Positions 1 through 10,995 of a DNA stretch of 64,000 bases are shown here, piece by piece. Each line of letters opens with the position of its first letter. The stretch's first letter is position 1. The stretch is from Megalopta genalis (Eukaryota > Arthropoda > Insecta > Hymenoptera > Halictidae): positions 1,922,001-1,986,000 of the forward strand of contig NC_135027.1 in assembly GCF_051020955.1 (NCBI RefSeq), written 5' to 3'. The notes beneath the pieces were generated by a model that made no database searches, was not told the origin of the DNA, and was given only the letters and a program-made list of their open reading frames with translations. A program made the translations under genes and the position numbers.

Positions 1-3000
1 GACCTGCCCGACATGCTCGAATCTGCCCGAATCTGCCGCTATCAGCCCCTATCTGCCCGAATCTGCCCATATCTGCCCGAGTCTGACCGAATCTGCCCGA
101 ATCTGCCCGACATGCCCGAATCTGCCCGACCTGCCCGACTTGCCCGAATCTGCCCGAATCTGCCCGACCTGCCCGACCTGCCCGAAACTGCCCGAATCTG
201 CCCATATCTGCCCGACCTGCCCGACCTGCCCGAATCTGCCCGAATTTGCCCGACCTGCCCGACTTGCCCGAATCTGCCCGAATTTGCCCATATCTGCCCG
301 AATCTGCCCGACTTGCCCGAATCTGCCCGACCTGCCCGAATCTGCCCGAATCTGCCCATATCTGCCCGAATCTGCCCGAATCTGCCCGAATCTGCCCATA
401 TCTGCCCGAATCTGCCCGAATTTGCCCGACCTGCCCGACATGCCCGAATCTGCCCGACTTGCCCGAATCTGCCCGACCTGCCCGAATCTGCCCGAATCTG
501 CCCGACATGCCCGAATCTGCCCGACCTGCCCGACTTGCCCGAATCTGCCCGAATTTGCCCGACCTGCCCGAATCTGCCCGACCTGCCCGACTTGCCCGAA
601 TCTGCCCGAATTTGCCCGACTTGCCCGAATCTGCCCGAATTTGCCCGACCTGCCCGACTTGCCCGAATCTGCCCGACATGCCCGAATCTGCCCGAATCTG
701 CCCGAATTTGCCCGACCTGCCCGAATCTGCCCGACCTGCCCGACTTGCCCGAATCTGCCCGAATTTGCCCGACCTGCCCGACTTGCCCGAATCTGCCCGA
801 CATGCCCGAATCTGCCCGAATCTGCCCGAATCTGCCCGAATCTGCCCGAATTTGAATTTCTCGGATTTAGCTGTTTTCTCGAATTTAGCTGTTTTCCCGA
901 ATCTGCCCGACCTGCCCGACATGCTCGAATCTGCCCGAACCTGCCCGAATCTGCCGCTATCAGCCCCTATCTGCCCGAATTTGCCCATATCTGCCCGAAT
1001 CTGCCCGACCTGCCCGACATGCTCGAATCTGCCCGACATGCCCGAATCTGCCGCTATCAGCCCCTATCTGCCCGAATTTGCCCATATCTGCCCGAATCTG
1101 CCCGACTTGCCCGAATCTGCCCGACCTGCCCGAATCTGCCCGAATCTGCCGCTATCAGCCCCTATCTGCCCGAATCTGCCCATGTCTGCCCGAGTCTGAC
1201 CGAATCTGCCCGAATCTGCCCGACTTGCCCGACGTGCCCGAATCTGCCCGAATCTGCCCGACCTGCCCGAATCTGCCCGACATGCCCGAATCTGCCGCTA
1301 TCAGCCCCTATCTGCCCGAATCTGCCCATATCTGCCCGAATCTGCCGCTATCAGCCCCTATCTGCTCGAATCTGCCCGAATCTGCCCGACTTGCACGAAT
1401 CTGCCCGACCTGCCCGAATCTGCCCGACATGCCCGAATCTGCCCGACCTGCCCGACCTGCCCGAAACTGCCCGAAACTGCCCGAATCTGCCCGACCTGCC
1501 CGACTTGCCCGAATCTGCCAGAATTTGCCCGACCTGCCCGAATCTGCCCGACCTGCCCGACTTGCCCGAATCTGCCCGAATTTGCCCGACTTGCCCGAAT
1601 CTGCCCGAATTTGCCCGACCTGCCCGACTTGCCCGAATCTGCCCGACTTGCCCGAATCTGCCCGACCTGCCCGAATCTGCCCGACATGCCCGAATCTGCC
1701 CGACTTGCCCGAATCTGCCCGACCTGCCCGAATCTGCCCGAATCTGCCCGACATGCCCGAATCTGCCCGACCTGCCCGACTTGCCCGAATCTGCCCGAAT
1801 TTGCCCGACCTGCCCGAATCTGCCCGACCTGCCCGACTTGCCCGAATCTGCCCGAATTTGCCCGACCTGCCCGACTTGCCCAAATCTGCCCGACATGCCC
1901 GAATCTGCCCGAATCTGCCCGAATCTGCCCGAATCTGCCCGAATCTGCCCATATCTGCCCGAATCTGCCCGAATCTGCCCGAATCTGCCCGAATCTGCCC
2001 GAATTTGCCCGACCTGCCCGACATGCCCGAATCTGCCCGACTTGCCCGAATCTGCCCGACCTGCCCGAATCTGCCCGAATCTGCCCGACATGCCCGAATC
2101 TGCCCGACCTGCCCGACTTGCCCGAATCTGCCCGAATTTGCCCGACCTGCCCGAATCTGCCCGACCTGCCCGACTTGCCCGAATCTGCCCGAATTTGCCC
2201 GACATGCCCGAATCTGCCCGAATTTGCCCGACCTGCCCGACTTGCCCGAATCTGCCCGACATGCCCGAATCTGCCCGAATCTGCCCGAATTTGCCCGACC
2301 TGCCCGAATCTGCCCGACCTGCCCGACTTGCCCGAATCTGCCCGAATCTGCCCGAATTTGCCCGACCTGCCCGACTTGCCCGAATCTGCCCGACATGCCC
2401 GAATCTGCCCGAATCTGCCCGAATCTGCCCGAATTTGAATTTCTCGGATTTAGCTGTTTTCTCGAATTTAGCTGTTTTCCCGAATCTGCCCGACCTGCCC
2501 GACATGCTAGAATCTGCCCGAACCTGCCCGAATCTGCCGCTATCAGCCCCTATCTGCCCGAATTTGCCCATATCTGCCCGAATCTGCCCGACCTGCCCGA
2601 CATGCTCGAATCTGCCCGACATGCCCGAATCTGCCGCTATCAGCCCCTATCTGCACGAATTTGCCCATATCTGCCCGAATCTGCCCGACTTGCCCGAATC
2701 TGCCCGACCTGCCCGAATCTGCCCGAATCTGTCGCTATCAGCCCCTATCTGCCCGAATCTGCCCGAATCTGCCCGAATCTGCCCGAATTTGCCCGACCTG
2801 CCCGAATCTGCCCGAATCTGCCCGACCTGCCCGAATCTGCCCGACATGCCCGAATCTGCCCGACTTGCCCGAATCTGCCCGACCTGCCCGAATCTGCCCG
2901 AATCTGCCCGACATGCCCGAATCTGCCGCTATCAGCCCCTATCTGCTCGAATTTGCCCATATCTGCCCGAATCTGCCCGACTTGCCCGAATCTGCCCGAC

Positions 3001-5448
3001 CTGCCCGAATCTGCCCGAATCTGCCGCTATCAGCCCCTATCTGCCCGAATCTGCCCATGTCTGCCCGAGTCTGACCGAATCTGCCCGAATCTGCCCGACT
3101 TGCCCGAATCTGCCCGACCTGCCCGAATCTGCCCGACATGCCCGAATCTACCCGACCTGCCCGAAACTGCCCGAATCTGCCCATATCTGCCCGACCTGCC
3201 CGAAACTGCCCGAATCTGCCCATATCTGCCCGAATTTGCCCGACCTGCCCGAATCTGCCCGACCTGCCCGACTTGCCCGAGTCTGACCGAATTTGCCCGA
3301 CCTGCCCGACCTGCCCGAATCTGCCCGACATGCCCGAATCTGCCCGACCTGCCCGACCTGCCCGAAACTGCCCGAATCTGCCCATATCTGCCCGACCTGC
3401 CCGACCTGTCCGACCTGCCCGAAACAGCCCGAATCTGCCCATATCTGCCCGACCTGCCCGACCTGCCCGAATCTGCCCGAATCTGCCCGAATTTGCCCGA
3501 CCTGCCCGACATGCCCGAATCTGCCCGACTTGCCCGAATCTGCCCGACCTGCCCGAATCTGCCCGAATCTGCCCGACATGCCCGAATCTGCCCGACCTGC
3601 CCGACTTGCCCGAATCTGCCCGAATTTGCCCGACCTGTCCGAATCTGCCCGACCTGCCCGACTTGCCCGAATCTGCCCGAATTTGCCCGACTTGCCCGAA
3701 TCTGCCCGAATTTGCCCGACCTGCCCGACTTGCCCGAATCTGCCCGACCTGCCCGAATCTGCCCGACATGCCCGAATCTGCCCGACTTGCCCGAATCTGC
3801 CCGACCTGCCCGAATCTGCCCGAATCTGCCCGACATGCCCGAATCTGCCCGACCTGCCCGACTTGCCCGAATCTGCCCGAATTTGCCCGACCTGCCCGAA
3901 TCTGCCCGACCTGCCCGACTTGCCCGAATCTGCCCGAATTTGCCCGACCTGCCCGACTTGCCCAAATCTGCCCGACATGCCCGAATCTGCCCGAATCTGC
4001 CCGAATCTGCCCGAATTTGAATTTCTCGGATTTAGCTGTTTTCTCGAATTTAGCTGTTTTCCCGAATCTGCCCGACCTGCCCGACATGCTCGAATCTGCC
4101 CGAACCTGCCCGAATCTGCCGCTATCAGCCCCTATCTGCCCGAATTTGCCCATATCTGCCCGAATCTGCCCGACCTGCCCGACATGCTCGAATCTGCCCG
4201 ACATGCCCGAATCTGCCGCTATCAGCCCCTATCTGCCCGAATTTGCCCATATCTGCCCGAATCTGCCCGACTTGCCCGAATCTGCCCGACCTGCCCGAAT
4301 CTGCCCGAATCTGCCGCTATCAGCCCCTATCTGCCCGAATCTGCCCATGTCTGCCCGAGTCTGACCGAATCTGCCCGAATCTGCCCGACTTGCCCGAATC
4401 TGCCCGACCTGCCCGAATCTGCCCGACATGCCCGAATCTGCCCGACCTGCCCGACCTGCCCGAAACTGCCCGAATCTGCCCATATCTGCCCGACCTGCCC
4501 GACCTGCCCGAAACTGCCCGAATCTGCCCATATCTGCCCGAATCTGCCCGAATTTGCCCGACCTGCCCGACTTGCCCGAATCTGCCCGAATTTGCCCGAC
4601 TTGCCCGAATCTGCCCGAATTTGCCCGACCTGCCCGACTTGCCCGAATCTGCCCGACATGCCCGAATCTGCCCGACCTGCCCGACCTGCCCGAATCTGCC
4701 CATATCTGCCCGACCTGCCCGACCTGCCCGAAACTGCCCGAATCTGCCCGAATCTGCCCGAATTTGAATTTCTCGGATTTAGCTGTTTTCTCGAATTTAG
4801 CTGTTTTCCCGAATCTGCCCGACCTGCCCGACATGCTCGAATCTGCCCGAACCTGCCCGAATCTGCCGCTATCAGCCCCTATCTGCCCGAATCTGCCCAA
4901 ATCTGCCCGAGTCTGACCGAATCTGCCCGAATCTGCCCGACTTGCCCGAATCTGCCCGACCTGCCCGAATCTGCCCGACATGCCCGAATCTGCCCGACTT
5001 GCCCGAATCTGCCCGACTTGCCCGAATCTGCCCGAATTTGCCCGACCTGCCCGAATCTGCCCATATCTGCCCGACCTGCCCGACCTGCCCGAAACTGCCC
5101 GAATCTGCCCGACATGCCCGAATCTGCCCGAATTTGAATTTCTCGGATTTAGCTGTTTTCTCGAATTTAGCTGTTTTCCCGAATCTGCCCGACCTGCCCG
5201 ACATGCTCGAATCTGCCCGAACCTGCCCGAATCTGCCGCTATCAGCCCCTATCTGCCCGAATCTGCCCAAATCTGCCCGAGTCTGACCGAATCTGCCCGA
5301 ATCTGCCCGACTTGCCCGAATCTGCCCGACCTGCCCGAATCTGCCCGACATGCCCGAATCTGCCCGACTTGCCCGAATCTGCCCGACCTGCCCGAATCTG
5401 CCCGAATCTGCCCGACATGCCCGAATCTGCCCGAATCTGCCCGAATTT
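1..5448. repeat. GC-rich 9/10-bp sub-array, first segment
   Basis: Irregular alternation of CCCGAATCTG-type 10-mers and CCCGACNTG-type 9-mers. Each unit carries a CpG and, except for variants such as CTCGAATCTG and CCGCTATCAG, a CCC tract. Short two-unit islands of the 18-bp family are embedded at about 848, 2431, 4013, 4760 and 5130, each time in the same junction (GAATTTGAATTTCTCGG then TTAGCTGTTTT then back to CCCGAATCTG). Those junctions mark a higher-order repeat: the first two intervals are 1583 and 1582 bp, while later ones are shorter (747, 370, 313 bp). Confidence 0.9.
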
Positions 5449-6300
5449 GAATTTCTCGGATTTAGCTGTTTTCTTGGATTTAGCTGATTTCTCGGATTTA
5501 GCTGTTTTTCCGATTTTAGCTGATTTCTCGGATTTAGCTGTTTTCTTGAATTTAGCTGTTTTCTAGGATTTAGCTGATTTCTTGGATTTAGCTGATTTTT
5601 CAGATTTAGCTGATTTCTTGGATTTAGCTGATTTTTCAGATTTAGCTGATTTCTCGGATTTAGCTGTTTTCTTGGATTTAGCTGATTTCTCAGATTTAGC
5701 TGTGTTCTTGGATTTAGCTGATTTTTCAGATTTAGCTGATTTCTCGGATTTAGCTGTTTTCTTGGATTTAGCTGATTTCTTGGATTTAGCTGATTTTTCA
5801 GATTTAGCTGTTTTCTTGGATTTAGCTGATTTCTTGGATTTAGCTGTTTTCTTGGATTTAGCTGATTTCTTGGATTTAGCTGTTTTCCTGGATTTAGCTG
5901 ATTTCTTGGATTTAGCTGATTTTTCAGATTTAGCTGTTTTCTTGGATTTAGCTGATTCCTTGGATTTAGCTGTTTTCTTGGATTTAGCTGATTCCTTGGA
6001 TTTAGCTGTGTTCTTGGATTTAGCTAATTTCTTGGATTTAGCTGATTTTCCAGATTTAGCTGATTTCTCGGATTTAGCTGTTTTCTTGGATTTAGCTGTT
6101 TTCTTGGATTTAGCTGATTTCTTGGATTTAGCTGTTTTCCTGGATTTAGCTGTTTTCTTGGATTTAGCTGATTTTTCAGATTTAGCTGTTTTCCCGGATT
6201 TATCTGATTTCTAGGATTTACCTGTGTTCTTGGATTTAGCTGATTTCTCGGATTTTGCTGATTTCTTGGTTTTAGCTGTTTTCTCGAATTTAGCTGTTTT
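5449..6300. repeat. 18-bp sub-array, block 1
   Basis: About 47 copies of an 18-bp unit of the form GGATTTAGCTGATTTCTT, with two main variants (GCTGATTT and GCTGTTTT) in loose alternation and TTGG/TCGG/TCAG variants at the end. The 18-bp period keeps one reading frame, giving a repeated DLADFS/DLAVFL pattern on + and a Lys/Ser/Ala-rich pattern on -. Nothing indicates translation. The block returns to the 9/10-bp family at 6301. Confidence 0.92.
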
Positions 6301-9266
6301 CCCGAATCTGCCCGACCTGCCCGACATGCTCGAATCTGCCCGAACCTGCCCGAATCTGCCGCTATCAGCCCCTATCTGCCCGAATTTGCCCATATCTGCC
6401 CGAATCTGCCCGACCTGCCCGACATGCTCGAATCTGCCCGACATGCCCGAATCTGCCGCTATCAGCCCCTATCTGCCCGAATTTGCCCATATCTGCCCGA
6501 ATCTGCCCGACTTGCCCGAATCTGCCCGACCTGCCCGAATCTGCCCGAATCTGCCGCTATCAGCCCCTATCTGACCGAATCTGCCCATATCTGCCCGAGT
6601 CTGACCGAATCTGCCCGAATCTGCCCGACTTGCCCGAATCTGCCCGAATCTGCCCGACATGCCCGAATCTGCCCGACCTGCCCGACCTGCCCGAAACTGC
6701 CCGAATCTGCCCATATCTGCCCGACCTGCCCGACCTGCCCGAAACTGCCCGAATCTGGCCATATCTGCCCGACCTGCCCGACCTGCCCGAATCTGCCCGA
6801 CATGCCCGAATCTGCCCGAATCTGCCCGAATCTGCCCGAATTTGAATTTCTCGGATTTAGCTGTTTTCTCGAATTTAGCTGTTTTCCCGAATCTGCCCGA
6901 CCTGCCCGACATGCTCGAATCTGCCCGAACCTGCCCGAATCTGCCGCTATCAGCCCCTATCTGCCCGAATTTGCCCATATCTGCCCGAATCTGCCCGACT
7001 TGCCCGAATCTGCCCGACCTGCCCGAATCTGCCCGAATCTGCCGCTATCAGCCCCTATCTGCCCGAATCTGCCCATATCTGCCCGAGTCTGACCGAATCT
7101 GCCCGAATCTGCCCGACTTGCCCGAATCTGCCCGACCTGCCCGAATCTGCCCGACATGCCCGAATCTGCCCGACCTGCCCGAACCTGCCCGAATCTGCCC
7201 GACATGCCCGAATCTGCCCGACCTGCCCGACTTGCCCGAATCTGCCCGAATTTGCCCGACCTGCCCGAATCTGCCCGACCTGCCCGACTTGCCCGAATCT
7301 GCCCGAATTTGCCCGACCTGCCCGACTTGCCCGAATCTGCCCGACATGCCCGAATCTGCCCGAATCTGCCCGAATCTGCCCGAATTTGAATTTCTCGGAT
7401 TTAGCTGTTTTCTCGAATTTAGCTGTTTTCCCGAATCTGCCCGACCTGCCCGACATGCTCGAATCTGCCCGAACCTGCCCGAATCTGCCGCTATCAGCCC
7501 CTATCTGCCCGAATTTGCCCATATCTGCCCGAATCTGCCCGACCTGCCCGACATGCTCGAATCTGCCCGACATGCCCGAATCTGCCGCTATCAGCCCCTA
7601 TCTGCCCGAATTTGCCCATATCTGCCCGAATCTGCCCGACTTGCCCGAATCTGCCCGACCTGCCCGAATCTGCCCGAATCTGTCGCTATCAGCCCCTATC
7701 TGCCCGAATCTGCCCGAATCTGCCCGAATCTGCCCGAATTTGCCCGACCTGCCCGAATCTGCCCGAATCTGCCCGACCTGCCCGAATCTGCCCGACATGC
7801 CCGAATCTGCCCGACTTGCCCGAATCTGCCCGACCTGCCCGAATCTGCCCGAATCTGCCCGACATGCCCGAATCTGCCCGACCTGCCCGACATGCTCGAA
7901 TCTGCCCGAACCTGCCCGAATCTGCCGCTATCAGCCCCTATCTGCCCGAATTTGCCCATATCTGCCCGAATCTGCCCGACCTGCCCGACATGCTCGAATC
8001 TGCCCGACATGCCCGAATCTGCCGCTATCAGCCCCTATCTGCCCGAATTTGCCCATATCTGCCCGAATTTGCCCGAATTTGCCCGACCTGCCCGAATCTG
8101 CCCGACTTGCCCGAATCTGCCCGACCTGCCCGAATCTGCCCGAAACTGCCCGAATCTGCCCGAATCTGCCCGACCTGCCCGACCTGCCCGAATCTGCCCG
8201 AATCTGCCCATATCTGCCCGAAACTGCCCGAATCTGCCCATATCTGCCCGAATCTGCCCGAATCTGCCCGAATCTGCCCGAATCTGCCCGAATTTGCCCG
8301 ACCTGCCCGAATCTGCCCGAATCTGCCCGACCTGCCCGAATCTGCCCGACATGCCCGAATCTGCCCGACTTGCCCGAATCTGCCCGACCTGCCCGAATCT
8401 GCCCGAATCTGCCCGACATGCCCGAATCTGCCCGAATCTGCCCGAATCTGCCCGAATTTGAATTTCTCGGATTTAGCTGCTTTCTCGAATTTAGCTGTTT
8501 TCCCGAATCTGCCCGACCTGCCCGACATGCTCGAATCTGCCCGAACCTGCCCGAATCTGCCGCTATCAGCCCCTATCTGCCCGAATTTGCCCATATCTGC
8601 CCGAATCTGCCCGACCTGCCCGACATGCTCGAATCTGCCCGACATGCCCGAATCTGCCGCTATCAGCCCCTATCTGCCCGAATTTGCCCATATCTGCCCG
8701 AATCTGCCCGACTTGCCCGAATCTGCCCGACCTGCCCGAATCTGCCCGAATCTGTCGCTATCAGCCCCTATCTGCCCGAATCTGCCCGAATCTGCCCGAA
8801 TCTGCCCGAATTTGCCCGACCTGCCCGAATCTGCCCGAATCTGCCCGACCTGCCCGAATCTGCCCGACATGCCCGAATCTGCCCGACTTGCCCGAATCTG
8901 CCCGACCTGCCCGAATCTGCCCGAATCTGCCCGACATGCCCGAATCTGCCCGACCTGCCCGACATGCTCGAATCTGCCCGAACCTGCCCGAATCTGCCGC
9001 TATCAGCCCCTATCTGCCCGAATTTGCCCATATCTGCCCGAATCTGCCCGACCTGCCCGACATGCTCGAATCTGCCCGACATGCCCGAATCTGCCGCTAT
9101 CAGCCCCTATCTGCCCGAATTTGCCCATATCTGCCCGAATTTGCCCGACCTGCCCGACTTGCCCGAATCTGCCCGACCTGCCCGACTTGCCCGACCTGCC
9201 CGAATCTGCCCGAATCTGCCCGACATGCCCGAATCTGCCCGAATCTGCCCGAATCTGCCCGAATTT
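6301..9266. repeat. GC-rich 9/10-bp sub-array, second segment
   Basis: Same units as the first segment, with 18-bp islands at about 6838, 7382 and 8454. The stretch from about 7382 to 8060 recurs almost unchanged from about 8454 to 9132, an offset of 1072 bp. It includes the distinctive variant GAATCTGTCGCTATCAG at about 7675 and 8747. This indicates a recent block duplication. Confidence 0.88.
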
Positions 9267-9722
9267 GAATTTCTCGGATTTAGCTGTTTTCTTGGATTTA
9301 GCTGATTTCTCGGATTTAGCTGTTTTTCCGATTTTAGCTGATTTCTCGGATTTAGCTGTTTTCTTGGATTTAGCTGTTTTCTAGGATTTAGCTGATTTCT
9401 TGGATTTAGCTGATTTTTCAGATTTAGCTGATTTCTTGGATTTAGCTGATTTTTCAGATTTAGCTGATTTCTCGGACTTAGCTGTTTTCTTGGATTTAGC
9501 TGATTTCTTGGATTTAGCTGATTTCGCGGATTTAGCTGTTTTCTTGGATTTAGCTGATTTCTCGGATTTAGCTGTTTTCTTGGATCTAGCTGATTCCTTG
9601 GATTTAGCTGTTTTCTTGGATTTAGCTGATTTCTTGGATTTAGCTGATTTTTCAGATTTAGCTGATTTCTCGGATTTAGCTGTTTTCTTTGATTTAGCTG
9701 TTTTCTTGGATTTAGCTGTTTT
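9267..9722. repeat. 18-bp sub-array, block 2
   Basis: About 25 copies of the 18-bp unit. Its first 200 or so bases repeat the start of block 1 (including the variant TTTTTCCGATTTTAGC and the TTCTAGG variant) at an offset of about 3818 bp. The two blocks therefore share a recent common origin rather than having expanded separately. Confidence 0.9.
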
Positions 9723-10092
9723 CCCGAATCTGCCCGACCTGCCCGACATGCTCGAATCTGCCCGAACCTGCCCGAATCTGCCGCTATCAGCCCCTATCTG
9801 CCCGAATTTGCCCATATCTGCCCGAATCTGCCCGACCTGCCCGACATGCTCGAATCTGCCCGACATGCCCGAATCTGCCGCTATCAGCCCCTATCTGCCC
9901 GAATTTGCCCATATCTGCCCGAATCTGCCCGACCTGCCAGACATGCCCGAATCTGCCCGACATGCCCGAATCTGCCGCTATCAGCCCCTATCTGCCCATA
10001 TCTGCCCGAATCTGCCGCTATCAGCCCCTATCTGCTCGAATCTGCCCGAATCTGCCCGAATTTGCCCGAACCAGCCCGAATATGCCCGAGCC
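9723..10092. repeat. GC-rich 9/10-bp sub-array, last short segment
   Basis: About 370 bp of the 9/10-mer family with several CCGCTATCAG-CCCCTATCTG pairs. It decays near 10060-10092 (AACCAGCCCG, AATATGCCCG, AGCCTCGG) where it meets the third 18-bp block, as expected toward the edge of a satellite array. Confidence 0.88.
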
Positions 10093-10995
10093 TCGGATTT
10101 TGCTGTTTTTTCCGATTTTAGCTGATTTCTCGGATTTAGCTGATTTCTCGGATTTAGCAGTTTTCTTGGATTGAGCTGATTTTTCAGATTTTGCCGATTT
10201 CTTGGATTTAGCTGTTTTCTTTGATTTAGTTGATTTCTTGGATTTAGCTGTTTTCTTGGATCGAGCTGATTTTTCAGATTTAGCCGATTTCTTGGATTTA
10301 GCTGTTTTCTTTGATTTAGTTGATTTCTTGGATTTAGCTGTTTTCTTGGATTTAGCTGTTTTCTTGGATTGAGCTGATTTTTCAGATTTAGCCGATTTCT
10401 TGGATTTAGCTGATTTTTCAGATTTAGCCGATTTCTTCGATTTAGCTGATTTCTCGGATTTAGCTGTTTTCTTGTATTAAGCTGTTTTCTTGGATTTAGC
10501 TGATTTTTCAGATTTAGCCGATTTCTTGGATTTAGCTGTTTTCTTGAATTTAGCCGATTTCTCGGATTTAGCTGATTTCTCGTATTTAGCTGATTTCTTG
10601 GATTTAGCTGTTTTCTTGGATTTAGCTGTTTTCTTGGATTTAGCTGATTTCTCGGATTTAGCTGATTTCTCGGATTTAGCTGATTTCTTAGATTTAGCTG
10701 ATTTCTTGGATTTAGCTGTTTTCTCGGATTTAGCTGTTTTCTCGGATTTAGCTGTTTTCTCGGATTTAGCTGTTTTCTCGGATTTAGCTGTTTTCTCGGA
10801 TTTAGCTGTTTTCTCGGATTTAGCTGTTTTCTTGGATTTAGCTGATTTCTTGGATTTAGCTGATTTCTTGGATTTAGCTGTTTTCCCGGATTTAGCCGAT
10901 TTCTTGGATTTAGCTGTTTTCTTGGATTTAGCTGATTTCTTGGATTTAGCTGATTTCTTGGATTTAGCTGTTTTCTTGGATTTAGCTGATTTTTT
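10093..10995. repeat. 18-bp sub-array, block 3 and right edge of the array
   Basis: About 50 copies of the 18-bp unit. The left half is more diverged (GATTGAGC, GATTTTGCCG, GATTTAGTTG, TATTAAGC variants). A homogeneous run of seven TTTTCTCGGATTTAGCTG units lies at about 10720-10830. The array ends at about 10995 in TTTTTTAGGAAATTC and unique sequence follows. Confidence 0.92.

Larger units (their letters stand above)
1..10995. repeat. Compound tandem (satellite) array of 9-, 10- and 18-bp units; left edge outside the window
   Basis: The whole stretch is tandem repetition. The GC-rich part concatenates 10-bp units (mainly CCCGAATCTG and CCCGAATTTG, with CCCATATCTG, CCCCTATCTG, CCGCTATCAG) and 9-bp units (CCCGACCTG, CCCGACTTG, CCCGACATG) in irregular order. 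Three blocks of an 18-bp AT-richer unit interrupt it. The array is already under way at base 1 and stops abruptly near 10995, where non-repetitive sequence begins. Open frames run for up to about 1,050 codons on the + strand and over 400 on the - strand, but the units lack stop triplets in all six frames and mixing 9- and 10-mers shifts frame constantly. The frames are therefore a compositional by-product. There is no sign of a transposon or gene inside it. Confidence 0.95.

Noticed and set aside
140..3286. 1,048-codon + frame, apparently a Cys/Pro/Arg-rich repeat protein
   Set aside because: It lies wholly in the 9/10-bp satellite, whose units lack stops in all six frames. Equally open frames exist on the other strand and other phases.
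9381..9866. 161-codon - frame, Gly/Arg then Lys/Ser/Ala-rich, resembling a histone-H1-like tail
   Set aside because: It is the reverse reading of the 18-bp repeat continued into the 9/10-mer array; composition alone gives the resemblance.
1..10092. CRISPR-like array
   Set aside because: There are no unique spacers; units are contiguous 9-10 bp repeats and the genome is eukaryotic.
1..10995. Telomeric repeat
   Set aside because: Units do not match TTAGG or TCAGG types and no such runs occur in the window.
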